Assembly: GCF_017875275.1 (NCBI RefSeq)
Contig: NZ_JAGGML010000001.1
Coordinates: forward strand, 62,001 to 126,000
DNA: 64,000 nucleotides
DNA from: Xanthobacter flavus
Lineage (GTDB): Bacteria; Pseudomonadota; Alphaproteobacteria; Rhizobiales; Xanthobacteraceae
Reading direction: 5' to 3'
The notes beneath the pieces were generated by a model. The model had not been told where the DNA came from. It was given only the letters and a program-made list of their open reading frames with translations, and did not search any database. A program made the position numbers and the translations under genes. Of the stretch, positions 35,921 through 45,386 are shown piece by piece. Numbering within the stretch: the stretch's first letter is position 1; the number at the start of each line of letters is the position of its first letter.

Positions 35921-36771
35921 AGCGCCCTCGCGGCGGCGGCGGGCGTCGTCTGCGCTCTCAGGCCGCGAACCGCGTCGGCCGCGGCGGCTTCCTCGGCCGC
36001 GTCGGCCTCCACCTCGCGGATGGTGCGCGACCAGTCCTCCTCGCCATAGATGGCGGTGAGGGCGGCCGTGTCGAGGGCCTCCGGGGGCCCATCGAACACG
36101 ATGCGCCCGGCCTTGAGGCCGATGATGCGCTGGACGAACATCTGCGCCAGCGCCACGTCGTGGATGTTGACGATGGCCGCCAGCTGCCGCTCGGCGCACA
36201 CTTCGACGATGAGGCGCATGATCTGGCGAGACGTCTTGGGATCGAGGCTGGCGGTGGGCTCGTCCACCAGCAGGATGTCGGGCTCCTGCACGAGGGCGCG
36301 GGCGATGCCCACCCGCTGGCGCTGGCCGCCCGAAAGCTCGTCGGCGCGCTTGTCCACATGATCGAGGAGGCCGACGCGCTCCAGCACGGCGAAGGCGCGG
36401 TCGATGTCGGCCTGGGGAAAGCGACGCAGGAAGGCGCGCCAGAAGCCCACATAGCCGAGCCGCCCGGAGAGCACGTTCTCCATGACGGTGAGGCGTTCCA
36501 CCAGGGCATATTCCTGGAAGATCATGCCCATGCGCCGCCGCGCTCGCCGCAGGCCGGCCCCACCGAGACGGGTGATCTCGGTGTCGCCGAGGCGGATGGA
36601 GCCGGACGTGGGCTCCACCAGCCGGTTCACGCAGCGGATGAGGGTGGACTTGCCGGCGCCGGAAGGACCGATCAGTCCCACCACCTGGCCGGCCGGGATG
36701 CCGAGCGAGACATCGTCGAGGGCCTTGTCCCCCTTGGCATAACGCTTCGACAGGCCGGCGATGGTCAGCAT
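35917..36771 (-). CDS. phnC: Phosphonate/phosphate-type ABC transporter ATP-binding protein
   Basis: 284 residues. Walker [10 protein letters not shown], the signature [15 protein letters not shown], Walker [13 protein letters not shown] and the switch His in NIHDVALAQ are all intact. The C-terminal 40 residues are Ala/Arg-rich and dispensable-looking. It energises the two PhnE-like permeases. ATG 36771 is 36 bases after the binding-protein gene. Confidence 0.92.
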   Translation of the reverse strand: MLTIAGLSKRYAKGDKALDDVSLGIPAGQVVGLIGPSGAGKSTLIRCVNRLVEPTSGSIRLGDTEITRLGGAGLRRARRRMGMIFQEYALVERLTVMENVLSGRLGYVGFWRAFLRRFPQADIDRAFAVLERVGLLDHVDKRADELSGGQRQRVGIARALVQEPDILLVDEPTASLDPKTSRQIMRLIVEVCAERQLAAIVNIHDVALAQMFVQRIIGLKAGRIVFDGPPEALDTAALTAIYGEEDWSRTIREVEADAAEEAAAADAVRGLRAQTTPAAAARAL

Positions 36772-36807
36772 CCCGCAGTCTCACTCATGCCGGGCCTACG
36801 CCGGAGC

Positions 36808-37776
36808 CTATTTGCAGGTGTAGCTGACGCCCATGGCGTCGTCGATCTGCCGCACCACCGCCCAGGTGTCCTTGAAGGTGATGGGGATGAACTTCTCCTG
36901 CGGCGGCTCGGCGGACTTGAACTCCTTCTGCAGGCCGGTGCCCTCCCAGTTGAAGCTGAAGAACGCCTCCTTCACCTTCGCCGCCAGCTCCGGCTTCAGA
37001 TTGTAGACATAGCCATAGCCGGTGGTGGGGAAGGTCTGCGACTTGTAGATGGTCACCACCTGCTCGGGCTTGATGACACCTCGGGCGATCATGCGCTTCA
37101 TCACCGAATTGGCGACGGCCGCTGCGGGATAGTCCTTGTTGGCGACGCCGATGATGGAATTGTCGTGCTTGCCGGAGAAGGCCGGCTCGAAGTCCTTGCC
37201 GGCCTCCATGCCGAACTGCGACTTCAGGAGCGCGGAGGGCGCCTTGTAGCCGGAGTTCGAGGTCTCCGAGGTGAAGGCCATCTTCTTGCCCTTGATGTCC
37301 TCGACCTTGGTGATGCCGGAACCGGGATAGGTGATGATCTCCATCTCGTAGCCATAGGCGCCGTCCTTGGACGCCATCATGGTGAAGGGCACGAAGCCGG
37401 CGCAGGCCACCGCGATGGGATTGGAGCCGGTGTTGAAGCCGGCCACATGCAGGCGGCCGGCGCGCATGGCTTCGAGCTGCGCCGCATTGGATTGCACGGG
37501 GAAGAACTGCACCTTCTTGCCCGTCACCTTGGCGAGATGGTCGAGGAATTCGGCCCACACCTTCGCATAGACTGCGGGATCCTCCACCGGGGTATAGGCG
37601 AAGATGAGGGTGTCGGGGTCGAGCTGCTTCGCCGGGTCCGACGGGGTATCGGCCACCATGTCGCCATTGGTGTCGGTGAAGCGCGGGTCGAGCTTGAATT
37701 CGGCCTGGGCAAAGGACGGCGCCAGCATGGTCGCCGCGAGCATGGCGGCACAGGTCAGGGAGCGCAGGAGCGACAT
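36808..37776 (-). CDS. phnD: Periplasmic phosphate/phosphite/phosphonate-binding protein
   Basis: 322 residues. A Sec signal peptide (MSLLRSLTCAAMLAATMLAPSFAQA) is followed by the PhnD-type binding domain (LIFAYTPVEDPAVYAKVWAEFLDHLAKVTGKKVQFFPVQSNAAQLEAMRAGRLHVAGF; TSETSNSGYKAPSALL). The ligand could be phosphate, phosphite or a phosphonate; close homologues in arsenic islands are thought to serve phosphate supply. ATG 37776 is preceded by GGAG. Confidence 0.88.
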   Translation of the reverse strand: MSLLRSLTCAAMLAATMLAPSFAQAEFKLDPRFTDTNGDMVADTPSDPAKQLDPDTLIFAYTPVEDPAVYAKVWAEFLDHLAKVTGKKVQFFPVQSNAAQLEAMRAGRLHVAGFNTGSNPIAVACAGFVPFTMMASKDGAYGYEMEIITYPGSGITKVEDIKGKKMAFTSETSNSGYKAPSALLKSQFGMEAGKDFEPAFSGKHDNSIIGVANKDYPAAAVANSVMKRMIARGVIKPEQVVTIYKSQTFPTTGYGYVYNLKPELAAKVKEAFFSFNWEGTGLQKEFKSAEPPQEKFIPITFKDTWAVVRQIDDAMGVSYTCK

Positions 37777-37847
37777 GGCTTCATCTCCGATTGGATCGCA
37801 TCTTGAGTACGACTGTTGTGTGACGCACCGACTACGATGCGGCCGGC

Positions 37848-39122
37848 TCAACTGCTCGGCAGGGCACTGCCGGGCCTGGCCTTCTCCAGGGCGCTGGCGT
37901 GGGTCGGCAGCAGCAGGGTGGTGAGCCAGCAGATGCCGAGCATGACGGCGGAGCCGGCGAGGCAGGTCGTGATGCCCCCCACCTGGTAGAGCAGGCCGCT
38001 GAGGAGGGTTCCGGCGAAGCGCCCCGCGGCATTCGCGGCATAATAGAAGCCGACGTCCTCCGCCGCCTTCTCCGATCCTGCATAGGCGAGGATCAGATAG
38101 GAGTGCAGCGAGGAATTCACCGCGAAGGCGACGCCGAAAATGGCGAGCCCTATGACCACGATCAGGTCCGGCCGTATGGGCGTCGCGGCGAGAAGCACGG
38201 CGATGGCCACGGGAACGAGGGCGAGGCCCAGCGCCCACCAGCGCGCCGCCGGAACCTCCTTCGACAATCCGTCCGGGCTGCGGCTCACCACCGCCGGGGC
38301 TGCCGCCTGAACGATGCCGTAGCCGATGGTCCACAGCGCCAGGAAGCCACCAACCATGGGGAAGGTCCAGCCGGTGCCATAGAGAAACACCGGCACACCC
38401 ACCACGAACCACACGTCCCGCGCGCCGAACAGGGCGACGCGCGCGGCAGCGAGCAGGTTCACCCCCCGGCTCTTGCCGAACAATTCCTTCGCCGAGCTGC
38501 TCGCCTTGGCCTTGCCCATCATGGGTGGCAGGGACAGCAGGACGCCGAGCAGCACGATCGCCAGCACACCCGCCATGAGCCACAGCGAGAGGCGGAAGCC
38601 GAACGCCTCCAGCAATACACCGCCGAGAAAGAAGCCGAAGCCCTTCATGGCATTTTTCGAGCCGGTGAACCACGCCACCCAGCGGAACAGGCGCCCCTCG
38701 GCACTGCCCTTCGCTTCCGCTTCCGTGACCTTGATGGCGGATTTGGAGGCGGTCTTGGTGAGGTCCTTGGCCACCCCGCACACGCCCTGTGCCGCCACCA
38801 CCCAGGCCACCAGAAAAGCGGTCTCCCACGAGGGGGACATGGCCGAGAGCAGCAGGAAGCCGGCGATCTGGGTGGTGAGCCCCACCGTGAGCATCCGGGT
38901 GATACCGAAGCGCGCGGCGAGCCAGCCGCCGATGAAGTTCGCCCCGATGCCCGCCGCCTCATAGAGCAGGAACAGGAAGGCGAGGGTGAAGGGCGAGTAG
39001 CCGAGCTTGAAGAAGGTGAACAGCACCAGCATGCGCAAGGCGCCGTCGGTCAGCGTGAAGCCCCAATAGGCCGCCGTGACGATGGCGTAGTTGCGCAGGC
39101 CCGCGGAGGAGGACGCCGCCAT
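37848..39122 (-). CDS. arsJ: ArsJ, organoarsenical (1-arseno-3-phosphoglycerate) efflux permease
   Basis: About 424 residues of major facilitator type with 11-12 helices; the N-terminus RNYAIVTAAYWGFTLTDGALRMLVLFTFFKLG is characteristic of ArsJ. It exports 1-arseno-3-phosphoglycerate made by the partner GAPDH from arsenate, giving arsenate resistance without reduction. The start overlaps the gapdh stop (TGATG; a GTG 3 bases earlier is also possible), which shows tight coupling. The gapdh-arsJ pair is diagnostic. Confidence 0.92.
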   Translation of the reverse strand: MAASSSAGLRNYAIVTAAYWGFTLTDGALRMLVLFTFFKLGYSPFTLAFLFLLYEAAGIGANFIGGWLAARFGITRMLTVGLTTQIAGFLLLSAMSPSWETAFLVAWVVAAQGVCGVAKDLTKTASKSAIKVTEAEAKGSAEGRLFRWVAWFTGSKNAMKGFGFFLGGVLLEAFGFRLSLWLMAGVLAIVLLGVLLSLPPMMGKAKASSSAKELFGKSRGVNLLAAARVALFGARDVWFVVGVPVFLYGTGWTFPMVGGFLALWTIGYGIVQAAAPAVVSRSPDGLSKEVPAARWWALGLALVPVAIAVLLAATPIRPDLIVVIGLAIFGVAFAVNSSLHSYLILAYAGSEKAAEDVGFYYAANAAGRFAGTLLSGLLYQVGGITTCLAGSAVMLGICWLTTLLLPTHASALEKARPGSALPSS

Positions 39123-40162
39123 CACAGGCCCGCCCGTTCGAGATGGCAGGCGAGGTCCACCATGCGGCAGGCATAGCCCATCTCGTTGTCGTACCAGGCA
39201 TAGACCTTGAGCAGGGTGCCGTCGGTGACGAGGGTGGAGGGTCCGTCCACGATGGCGGACCTCGTGTCGCGAGCATAGTCCGCCGACACCAAAGGGCGCG
39301 GCTCGAAGCCGAGGATACCGTTGAGCGCACCCGCGGCGGCCTTGGCGAACAACGCGTTCACCTCGTCCGCCGTGGTCTCGCGGTTCAGCTCGAACACGCA
39401 GTCAGTGAGCGAGGCGTTGAGCACGGGGGCGCGCACCGCATGGCCGTTCAGCTTGCCCTTCAGCTCGGGATAGATGAGGGCGATGGCGGTGGCGCTGCCG
39501 GTGGTGGTGGGCTGTAGCGAGAGCATGGCCGAGCGGGCCCGGCGCAGGTCCTTGTGGGGCGCATCCACCACCACGTTGGTGTTGGTGGGATCGTGGATGG
39601 TGGTGATCTGGCCGTGGCGGATGCCGATGGCCTCGTGCACCACCTTCACCACCGGTGCGAGGCAGTTGGTGGTGCAGGAGGCGGCAGTGACGATGGGGTG
39701 CCTCTCGCGGTCATAGAGCTGCTCGTTAACCCCCACCACCACGTTGAGCACGGACGGGTCCTTCACCGGCGCGGCGACGATGACGCGCTTGGCGCCCCGC
39801 TTCAGGTGGCCTTCGAGCACCTGCGGCGTGAGGAACTTGCCGGTGGATTCCAGCACCACATCCACCCCGAGGTCGCCCCAGGGGATGTCTTCCGGCTTGG
39901 CATGGGACGAGAAGGACATGGCCTTCTCGCCGATGCGCACGCTGCCCTCATCGTGGGAGATGGGCGCGCGCCAGCGGCCCTGCACGCTGTCGAATTCCAG
40001 CAGGTGGGCGCACGCCTCGGCGCCGCCCTTGATCTCGTTGAGGTGGACAATGTCGAGCCGGTTGTTGCCACGCGGGTCGTTGTCCGGGCGGTGCGCCGCC
40101 CCCAGGGCCGCGCGCAGCGACAATCGTCCGATGCGGCCGAGGCCGTTGATCCCAACTCTCAT
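39122..40162 (-). CDS. gapdh: Glyceraldehyde-3-phosphate dehydrogenase of the ars operon
   Basis: 346 residues. The NAD-binding start [19 protein letters not shown] and the catalytic [16 protein letters not shown] with its nucleophilic Cys are intact, as are the substrate-binding [14 protein letters not shown] and the C-terminal [15 protein letters not shown]. In this operon it is expected to use arsenate in place of phosphate, giving 1-arseno-3-phosphoglycerate for ArsJ. It is distinct from the housekeeping enzyme, which is not in the window. Confidence 0.92.
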   Translation of the reverse strand: MRVGINGLGRIGRLSLRAALGAAHRPDNDPRGNNRLDIVHLNEIKGGAEACAHLLEFDSVQGRWRAPISHDEGSVRIGEKAMSFSSHAKPEDIPWGDLGVDVVLESTGKFLTPQVLEGHLKRGAKRVIVAAPVKDPSVLNVVVGVNEQLYDRERHPIVTAASCTTNCLAPVVKVVHEAIGIRHGQITTIHDPTNTNVVVDAPHKDLRRARSAMLSLQPTTTGSATAIALIYPELKGKLNGHAVRAPVLNASLTDCVFELNRETTADEVNALFAKAAAGALNGILGFEPRPLVSADYARDTRSAIVDGPSTLVTDGTLLKVYAWYDNEMGYACRMVDLACHLERAGL

Positions 40163-40214
40163 GGCAGCGTCATTCCCTGTGATCTTGAGATGGTGCGGCG
40201 TTGCCGCGGCGGCC

Positions 40215-41276
40215 TCAGGCCTTGGTATGATCGGCGACGTCCGTCACCTTCACGCCGCCGGCCTCGTACCAATCCTTGGAACGGTTCACGATCCACACGA
40301 CGGACAGCATCACCGGAACCTCGATGAGCACGCCCACCACGGTGGCGAGCGCAGCCCCGGACTTGAAGCCGAAAAGGCTGATGGCGGCGGCCACCGCCAG
40401 CTCGAAGAAATTGGAGGCGCCGATGAGGGCCGAAGGGCCGGCCACGCAATGGGCTTCACCGCTGATGCGGTTCAGCAGATAGGCGAGGCCCGAGTTGAAA
40501 TAGACCTGGATCAGGATCGGCACCGCCAGAAGAGCGATCACCAGCGGCTGGGCGAGGATCTGCTCGCCCTGGAAGGCGAACAGCAACACCAGGGTGGCAA
40601 GCAGCGCCACAAGGGAAAGGGGCTGGAGCACGCCGAGGAGGCGATCGAGCCCCCCCTGCCCCCCGCGCACCAGAATGCGTCCGCGCAGAAGCTGCGCCGC
40701 GATCACCGGCACGACGATGTAGAGCACCACCGACAGCAAGAGCGTGTCCCACGGCACGGTGATGGAGGAGAGCCCGAGCAGCAGTCCCACCACCGGCGCG
40801 AAGGCGACGATCATGATGGCATCGTTCAGCGCCACCTGGGACAGGGTGAAATGCGGCTCGCCCTTGGTAAGGTTCGACCAGACGAACACCATGGCCGTGC
40901 AGGGGGCCGCCGCCAGAAGGATGAGGCCGGCGATATAGCTGTCGATCTGGTCGGCTGGCAGATAGGGCCGGAACAGGTGGCCGATAAACAGCCAGCCGAG
41001 GAAGGCCATGGAGAACGGCTTCACTGCCCAGTTGACAAGCAGCGTCACCGAGATGCCGCGCCAGTGCCGACCGACCTCCTTGAGCGCGGCGAAGTCGATC
41101 TTCACCAGCATGGGCACGATCATCAGCCAGATGAGGAGCGCGACCGGCAGATTGACCCGCGCCACTTCCAGCCCCCCGATGGCCTGGAACACGGACGGCG
41201 CCAGCGCGCCGAGCGCGACGCCGGCGATGATGCACAGGAAGACCCAGAGCGTGAGGTAGCGTTCAAACACGGACAC
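40215..41276 (-). CDS. acr3: Arsenite efflux transporter Acr3
   Basis: 353 residues with about ten helices. Acr3 hallmarks: the N-terminal [20 protein letters not shown], the [18 protein letters not shown] segment with the conserved Cys essential for arsenite transport, and [18 protein letters not shown]. It exports arsenite using the proton gradient. The start is GTG 41276. It takes the arsenite produced by the ArsC proteins of the same operon. Confidence 0.95.
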   Translation of the reverse strand: MSVFERYLTLWVFLCIIAGVALGALAPSVFQAIGGLEVARVNLPVALLIWLMIVPMLVKIDFAALKEVGRHWRGISVTLLVNWAVKPFSMAFLGWLFIGHLFRPYLPADQIDSYIAGLILLAAAPCTAMVFVWSNLTKGEPHFTLSQVALNDAIMIVAFAPVVGLLLGLSSITVPWDTLLLSVVLYIVVPVIAAQLLRGRILVRGGQGGLDRLLGVLQPLSLVALLATLVLLFAFQGEQILAQPLVIALLAVPILIQVYFNSGLAYLLNRISGEAHCVAGPSALIGASNFFELAVAAAISLFGFKSGAALATVVGVLIEVPVMLSVVWIVNRSKDWYEAGGVKVTDVADHTKA

Positions 41277-41357
41277 GGCGTGGAATCTCCCAGGGCTACG
41301 ATCTGCGGCCGGCGGCGGCGACAGCGTGGGCGCGGTCTGTTTCAGGATGACGACGGC

Positions 41358-42245
41358 TCACGCCGCCTGCCCGGCAAGTGTAAGATCCGTCGCGCCTTCC
41401 ATCTTGCCGATCTCGCCGATGCGCTCTTTCAGCGACGCCAGATCGAGCTGCTCGAATGGCAGGTTGACGAAGGCGGAGACGCGCCCGGCAAGCCGGCGGT
41501 AGGTGGCAAGGAAGGCCGCCTTCTGCTCCGCCTCGCTTTCCTTCACCGCCAGAGGATCGGGTAGGCCCCAATGGGCCTGCAGCGGATGCCCGGGGAAAGC
41601 GGGGCAGATCTCGCCCGCGGCGGCGTCGCAGGTGGTAATGACGAAGTCCATCTGCGGTGCGTCCGGTTCGGCGAAGCCGTTCCAGCTCTTGGAGGCAAGG
41701 GGGGCGGTGTCGTAGCCGAGCGAGCCGAGCAGGTCGATCGCCATCGGATGCGGCTTCAGCTTCGGCCGGCTGCCCGCCGAGAACGCGCGGAAGCGGCCGC
41801 GGCCCTCCCGGTTGAGCAGCGCCTCGGCGATCAGCGAGCGGGCGGAGTTCGCCGAGCAGACGAGCAGCACATTGTAGACACGGTCGTTCGCGGCGGCAGG
41901 CCGGAGCTGAGGGAAGGCGGCGGCACGTGCTCCGCGTCCGGGAGAGACAGCGAAGCCCATCTCCGCCATCATTTGGGCCAGCACCGGACGGGCTGTCGTC
42001 AGGCTGGCGGCATAGATGATGGATCGCCCCTCGCGCCGCGACGTCACGAGACCCGCGCGCTCCAGCAAGCCGAGATGGACGGACATGGTGTTGTGCGGCA
42101 CGGCCAACAGGCGCGCGATGTCGCCTGCCGGTAGGCCATAGGGCACATAGCGCAACAGCAGGCGATAGGTTTCGAGACGCGTGCCCTGGGAGAGCGCATC
42201 GAAAATCCGGGTTGCGTCGTCTGCGTTCAACCGTGTCGCGTCCAT
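41358..42245 (-). CDS. arsR/arsC: ArsR-type regulator fused to thioredoxin-linked arsenate reductase (ArsR-ArsC)
   Basis: 295 residues. Residues 1-100 form an ArsR/SmtB winged helix (IFDALSQGTRLETYRLLLRYVPYGLPAGDIARLLAVPHNTMSVHLGLL). Residues 124-285 form a low-molecular-weight-phosphatase-type ArsC with P-loop CSANSARS (C130) and the two further redox cysteines in TTCDAAAGEICPAF. The regulator half contains no cysteine at all, so the usual ELCVCDL arsenite sensor is absent; sensing may be by another route, or the reductase half may participate. It follows pstS by 45 bases. Confidence 0.92.
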   Translation of the reverse strand: MDATRLNADDATRIFDALSQGTRLETYRLLLRYVPYGLPAGDIARLLAVPHNTMSVHLGLLERAGLVTSRREGRSIIYAASLTTARPVLAQMMAEMGFAVSPGRGARAAAFPQLRPAAANDRVYNVLLVCSANSARSLIAEALLNREGRGRFRAFSAGSRPKLKPHPMAIDLLGSLGYDTAPLASKSWNGFAEPDAPQMDFVITTCDAAAGEICPAFPGHPLQAHWGLPDPLAVKESEAEQKAAFLATYRRLAGRVSAFVNLPFEQLDLASLKERIGEIGKMEGATDLTLAGQAA

Positions 42246-42290
42246 CTCACCTCACCGAACAGATGGGTCTGTGCACGAGGGCCAGACCTG

Positions 42291-43319
42291 TCAGACCCCA
42301 CCTTTAAAGGTCTTCGCCCAATAATCCTTCACCTGCTGAACCAGCGCCGGCGGCAGGGGAACATAGCCAAGCTCCGAGGCGGCTTTTTCCCCGTCCCCGA
42401 GAGCAAACCTCCAGAATTCGAACGCCACCTGGCTGTTGGCCGGGACTTTCGGTTCCTTGTACATGAGCGCAAAGGTCGTCGCAGCGATCGGGTAAGCGTC
42501 GGGCGCAGCGGAATCGTTGATGACCACGAAGAAATCCCTCGCAGCGGTCCAATCAAAGCTCAATGCTGCAGCCTGAAACGATGCTGCGCTCGGCGCTATG
42601 AACTTGCCGGCGCGATTCTGCACCAGGCCGTAGGCGAGCTTCGCCTGCACGACGTAAGTGAACTCGACATAACCAATGGAATTCTTGACTCGCTTGACCT
42701 CGGTCGACACGCCCTCGTTGCCACGTGCGCCCGTCCCTACGGGCCAAGCCACGGAGCTGCCTTCACCCACCTGCTGCTTCCACTCGGGGCTCGCTTTGGC
42801 GAGATAAGACACCCAGTTGAACGTGGTGCCAGATCCATCGGCACGATGCACCACCACGATCTTCGCGTCGGGCAATTTCAGATCGGGATTTAGGGCCTTG
42901 ATGGCGGGATCGGACCAGGTGGCGACCTTGCCCAGATAGATGTCGGCCAAAAGGGCTCCGGTGAACCGGATCTGGCCAGGGCCCACGCCGTCCACATTCA
43001 ACACCGGTGCGACGCCGCCGAACACGATAGGGAACTGGCCGAGGCCGTATTTCTCCAATTCGTCGGGCTTCAGGGGCTTGTCGGAGGCTCCGAAATCGGC
43101 GGCGCCATCCTTGATGCGATTGATGCCGGCGGATGAGCCCACCGACTGGTAGCCGACAAGGTGGCCCGTTCGCTCACGGAACAATTCTGCCCACTCCCAA
43201 ATGATGGGATAGGCGAAGGTGGAGCCGGCACCCCGCACCTCGCCCGCATGAGCGGCAGGCGTGAGAAAGGATATGGCCGCAATCGCAGTGGCGGTGGTCA
43301 AGGCAAAAATGCGGTTCAC
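42291..43319 (-). CDS. pstS: Phosphate ABC transporter substrate-binding protein PstS
   Basis: 342 residues. A signal peptide (MNRIFALTTATAIAAISFLTPAAHA) is followed by the PstS domain: GAGSTFAYPIIWEWAELF, VGSSAGINRIKDGAADFGASDKPL, RADGSGTTFNWVSYL, and the C-terminal FWRFALGDGEKAASELGYVPLP. GTG 43319 follows GGGAGG. Specific phosphate binding helps cells in the presence of arsenate, and pstS genes are frequent in arsenic islands. It is the first gene of the operon; pstCAB are not in the window. Confidence 0.92.
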   Translation of the reverse strand: MNRIFALTTATAIAAISFLTPAAHAGEVRGAGSTFAYPIIWEWAELFRERTGHLVGYQSVGSSAGINRIKDGAADFGASDKPLKPDELEKYGLGQFPIVFGGVAPVLNVDGVGPGQIRFTGALLADIYLGKVATWSDPAIKALNPDLKLPDAKIVVVHRADGSGTTFNWVSYLAKASPEWKQQVGEGSSVAWPVGTGARGNEGVSTEVKRVKNSIGYVEFTYVVQAKLAYGLVQNRAGKFIAPSAASFQAAALSFDWTAARDFFVVINDSAAPDAYPIAATTFALMYKEPKVPANSQVAFEFWRFALGDGEKAASELGYVPLPPALVQQVKDYWAKTFKGGV

Positions 43320-43414
43320 GGCTGCCTCCCTGTTCCATCGACAACCGCTCCAAGGCTTACCCTATCAGCGTCGTTATGTCGATTGGCGTAGACAGATCGC
43401 TATATTATGCTTAT

Positions 43415-43428
43415 GTCACTTCCGTGAC
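43415..43428. promoter_or_regulatory. Candidate operator upstream of the pstS-ars operon
   Basis: GTCACTTCCGTGAC is a perfect GTCAC/GTGAC inverted repeat about 96 bases upstream of pstS, next to an AT-rich TATATTATG stretch that could hold the promoter. It may be the binding site of the ArsR-ArsC fusion or of a phosphate regulator. Confidence 0.4.
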
Positions 43429-43489
43429 GCACCTGAGAGGCACACCTTCCGCAGCGACAGCGCAATTGTCGATGCGTCCATGCTAGCAG

Positions 43490-43800
43490 AAATAATTTAA
43501 AAGGCATGGCGGACTGCCTCAAGGTACAGTTTCGCACATGGTGCATTTTTCACTCGTAGAATTTATATATTCGACCGATTCAGGATGTTATTATCCCGCG
43601 AGTCCGTCTCTATATACTGTCGCCTAGTATCATATTGTACCTGAATCCATCCCATTGTCGAACTTTGTATTGTACTTATTCCACCAAGAATGGAATATAT
43701 AATTTTAAGAACGCCTAATATTACAATCAACATTGACGGAAATTCTATATATACACCAAATGTCATCATTTAGTTACATAAATTACTAGAGCCGCTTATG
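43490..43800. other. AT-rich intergenic segment without a supported gene
   Basis: A stretch of about 300 bases is sharply AT-richer than anything around it (TATATA, AATTTA and ATAATTT runs). A 68-codon reading frame on the minus strand (43769-43563) has no ribosome site and no recognisable motif and is not called. The segment separates divergent pstS and the broken pstS-like gene and looks like foreign DNA or a decayed insert. Confidence 0.5.
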
Positions 43801-43849
43801 CTGGGCGCGAGCTCCAAGGCCCTGGCGACATCGTCCAGGAAACGCATCC

Positions 43850-44469
43850 ATGAAGATCACCACTCTCGCGAGCGCCTTCGCGCTACTTGCCGCCGGCGCG
43901 GCGCTCAACGGCGCGGCGGCCCAGGCTCTGGTCAAGGCTGACGGTCGTCTACGGCGTTCCCCGTGACCGAGGCCATGGCAGAGGAGTTCCAGAAGCAGAA
44001 CAAGGACATCAAGGTCACTGTCGGCATCGGCGGCAGGGGCGGCGGCTTCAAGAAGTTCTGCCGCGGCGAGACCGACATCTCCAACGCCTCGCGGCCGATC
44101 ACCGCGAGCGAGCAGAAGGCCTGCAAGGAAGCCGGCATCGAATATATCGAATTGCCCGTGGCGCTCGACGCTCTCACTGTCATCGTCCACCCGTCCAATA
44201 CATGGGCCAGCGAGATGACCGTTGCGGAGCTGAAGAAGATCTGGGAGCCCGAGGCCCAAGGCAAGATCACCAATTGGAAGTAAGTCCGCGACAGCTTCCC
44301 CGATCGTCCGCTGGCGCTCTACGGAGCAGGTGTCGATTCCGGCACTTACGACTATTTCACCGCCGCCATCGTCGGCAAGGAACACTCCAGCCGCGGCGGC
44401 TTCACCGCTTCGGAGGACGACAACGTGCTCGTGCAGGGCGTCGCCGGTGACCAGAACGCGCTCGGCTTC
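43850..44469 (+). pseudogene. Second PstS-like phosphate-binding protein, frameshifted, with a stop and truncated by an IS
   Basis: Begins with a signal peptide (MKITTLASAFALLAAGAALNGAAAQA) and VKADG, then loses frame near 43940. It resumes at 43963 as [45 protein letters not shown], the SphX/PstS-like family. A TAA at 44281-44283 replaces a likely CAA after ITNWK; the frame then reads [28 protein letters not shown] up to NALGF, where the IS begins. Three independent lesions show that it is dead. Confidence 0.85.
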
Positions 44470-44510
44470 GACACCCATGTTAGCTTTTGCGAGCTTCAGA
44501 GGAGTGTTCG

Positions 44511-44825
44511 ATGGGCACACGGCGCCGGGTGTTTCCAGAGGCGTTCAAGCGGGAGGCCGTTGAGCGGGTAACCTCCAGCGGTCTTTCCGCCGGGCAGGTG
44601 GCGCAGGAGCTGGGGCTGCACGAGACGGTTCTGCGGCGGTGGGTGAGAGATCTGGCACCACAGGCGACGGGGCCGGCGCGGCGCCCGATCCTGCAGGCGG
44701 CGGGCCCGTCGCCGGCCGACCTTGCGGCGGAGAACGCCCGGCTCAGGCGGGAGAACGAGCGCCTGCGGATGGAGCGCGACATCTTAAAAAAAGCCGCGCT
44801 CATCTTCGGAGCGGCCTCCCGATGA
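44511..44825 (+). CDS. IS3-family transposase orfA (copy 2)
   Basis: 104 residues identical to the orfA of copy 1: helix-turn-helix followed by a leucine-zipper-like segment. ATG 44511 has GGAGTG upstream. It cannot support transposition alone because the paired orfB is broken and both ends of the element are lost. Confidence 0.85.
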   Translation: MGTRRRVFPEAFKREAVERVTSSGLSAGQVAQELGLHETVLRRWVRDLAPQATGPARRPILQAAGPSPADLAAENARLRRENERLRMERDILKKAALIFGAASR

Positions 44826-45386
44826 CGTTCGGGTTCGTCGATGAGCATCGCGCTGTGTGGCCGGTTCGGGTGATGTGCGCGGCCCTCGGGCTGTCGGCCA
44901 GCGGCTATTATGCCTGGCGCGCCCGGCCGGAGAGCTTGCGTGCGCAGACCAACCGGGCACTCACCGACGACATCCGGCTGATCCATGCGCAGAGCGGCGG
45001 GACCTATGGCGCGCCCCGGATCCATGCGGTCCTGAGAGGGCACGGTCGGCGCGTGGGCCGGTCCCGGATCGAGCGGCTCATGCGCCGCGCCGGCATCCGG
45101 GGCCTGGCCGCCGTGCCAAGGCGCACGCGGACGCCCACAGCCGCCATTCCTAACCGATCGCTCCCAACCGGCTCGCCCGCAACTTCATGACCCAGGCCCC
45201 GAACCAGGTCTGGCTGGCGGACCTCACTTACATCCCCACAGGCGAAGGCTGGCTCACCCTTGCCGGCGTGCTCGACATGCACACCCGCAAGCTGGTCGGC
45301 TGGTCCATGCGCGAGACATTGCACACACAGATCGCGCTGGAAGCCCTCGCCATGGCCATCGAGCGCCAGCGGCCGGCACCCGGCCT
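44822..45386 (+). pseudogene. IS3-family transposase orfB (copy 2), frameshifted and 3'-truncated
   Basis: Starts at ATG 44822, overlapping orfA. One A is missing relative to copy 1 in the stretch ACGCGGACG-CCCACAG (about 45130), shifting the frame so that it ends at 45190; the original frame reopens at MTQAPNQVWLADLTYI (45187) and runs out of the element. The same TAA as in copy 1 is still present. The third catalytic residue region is lost with the 3' end. Confidence 0.85.

Larger units (their letters stand above)
44470..45386 (+). mobile_element. IS3-family insertion sequence, copy 2 (truncated at both ends)
   Basis: Nearly identical to 30068-31329 but in the opposite orientation. The outer inverted repeat on the left is missing (homology begins at GACACCCATG) and about 300 bases at the right are missing, replaced after CCCGGCCT by serine-recombinase sequence. 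It retains orfA and most of orfB with the seven-A slippery run at 44786-44792. Confidence 0.88.

Noticed and set aside
43563-43769. 68-codon minus-strand frame in the AT-rich block
   Set aside because: No ribosome site, no recognisable family, and its composition is simply that of the AT-rich block.
30068-45386. Intact composite transposon carrying the arsenic genes
   Set aside because: The right IS copy lacks both ends, both transposases are broken, and no target duplication flanks the pair; the structure is better described as a rearranged island.
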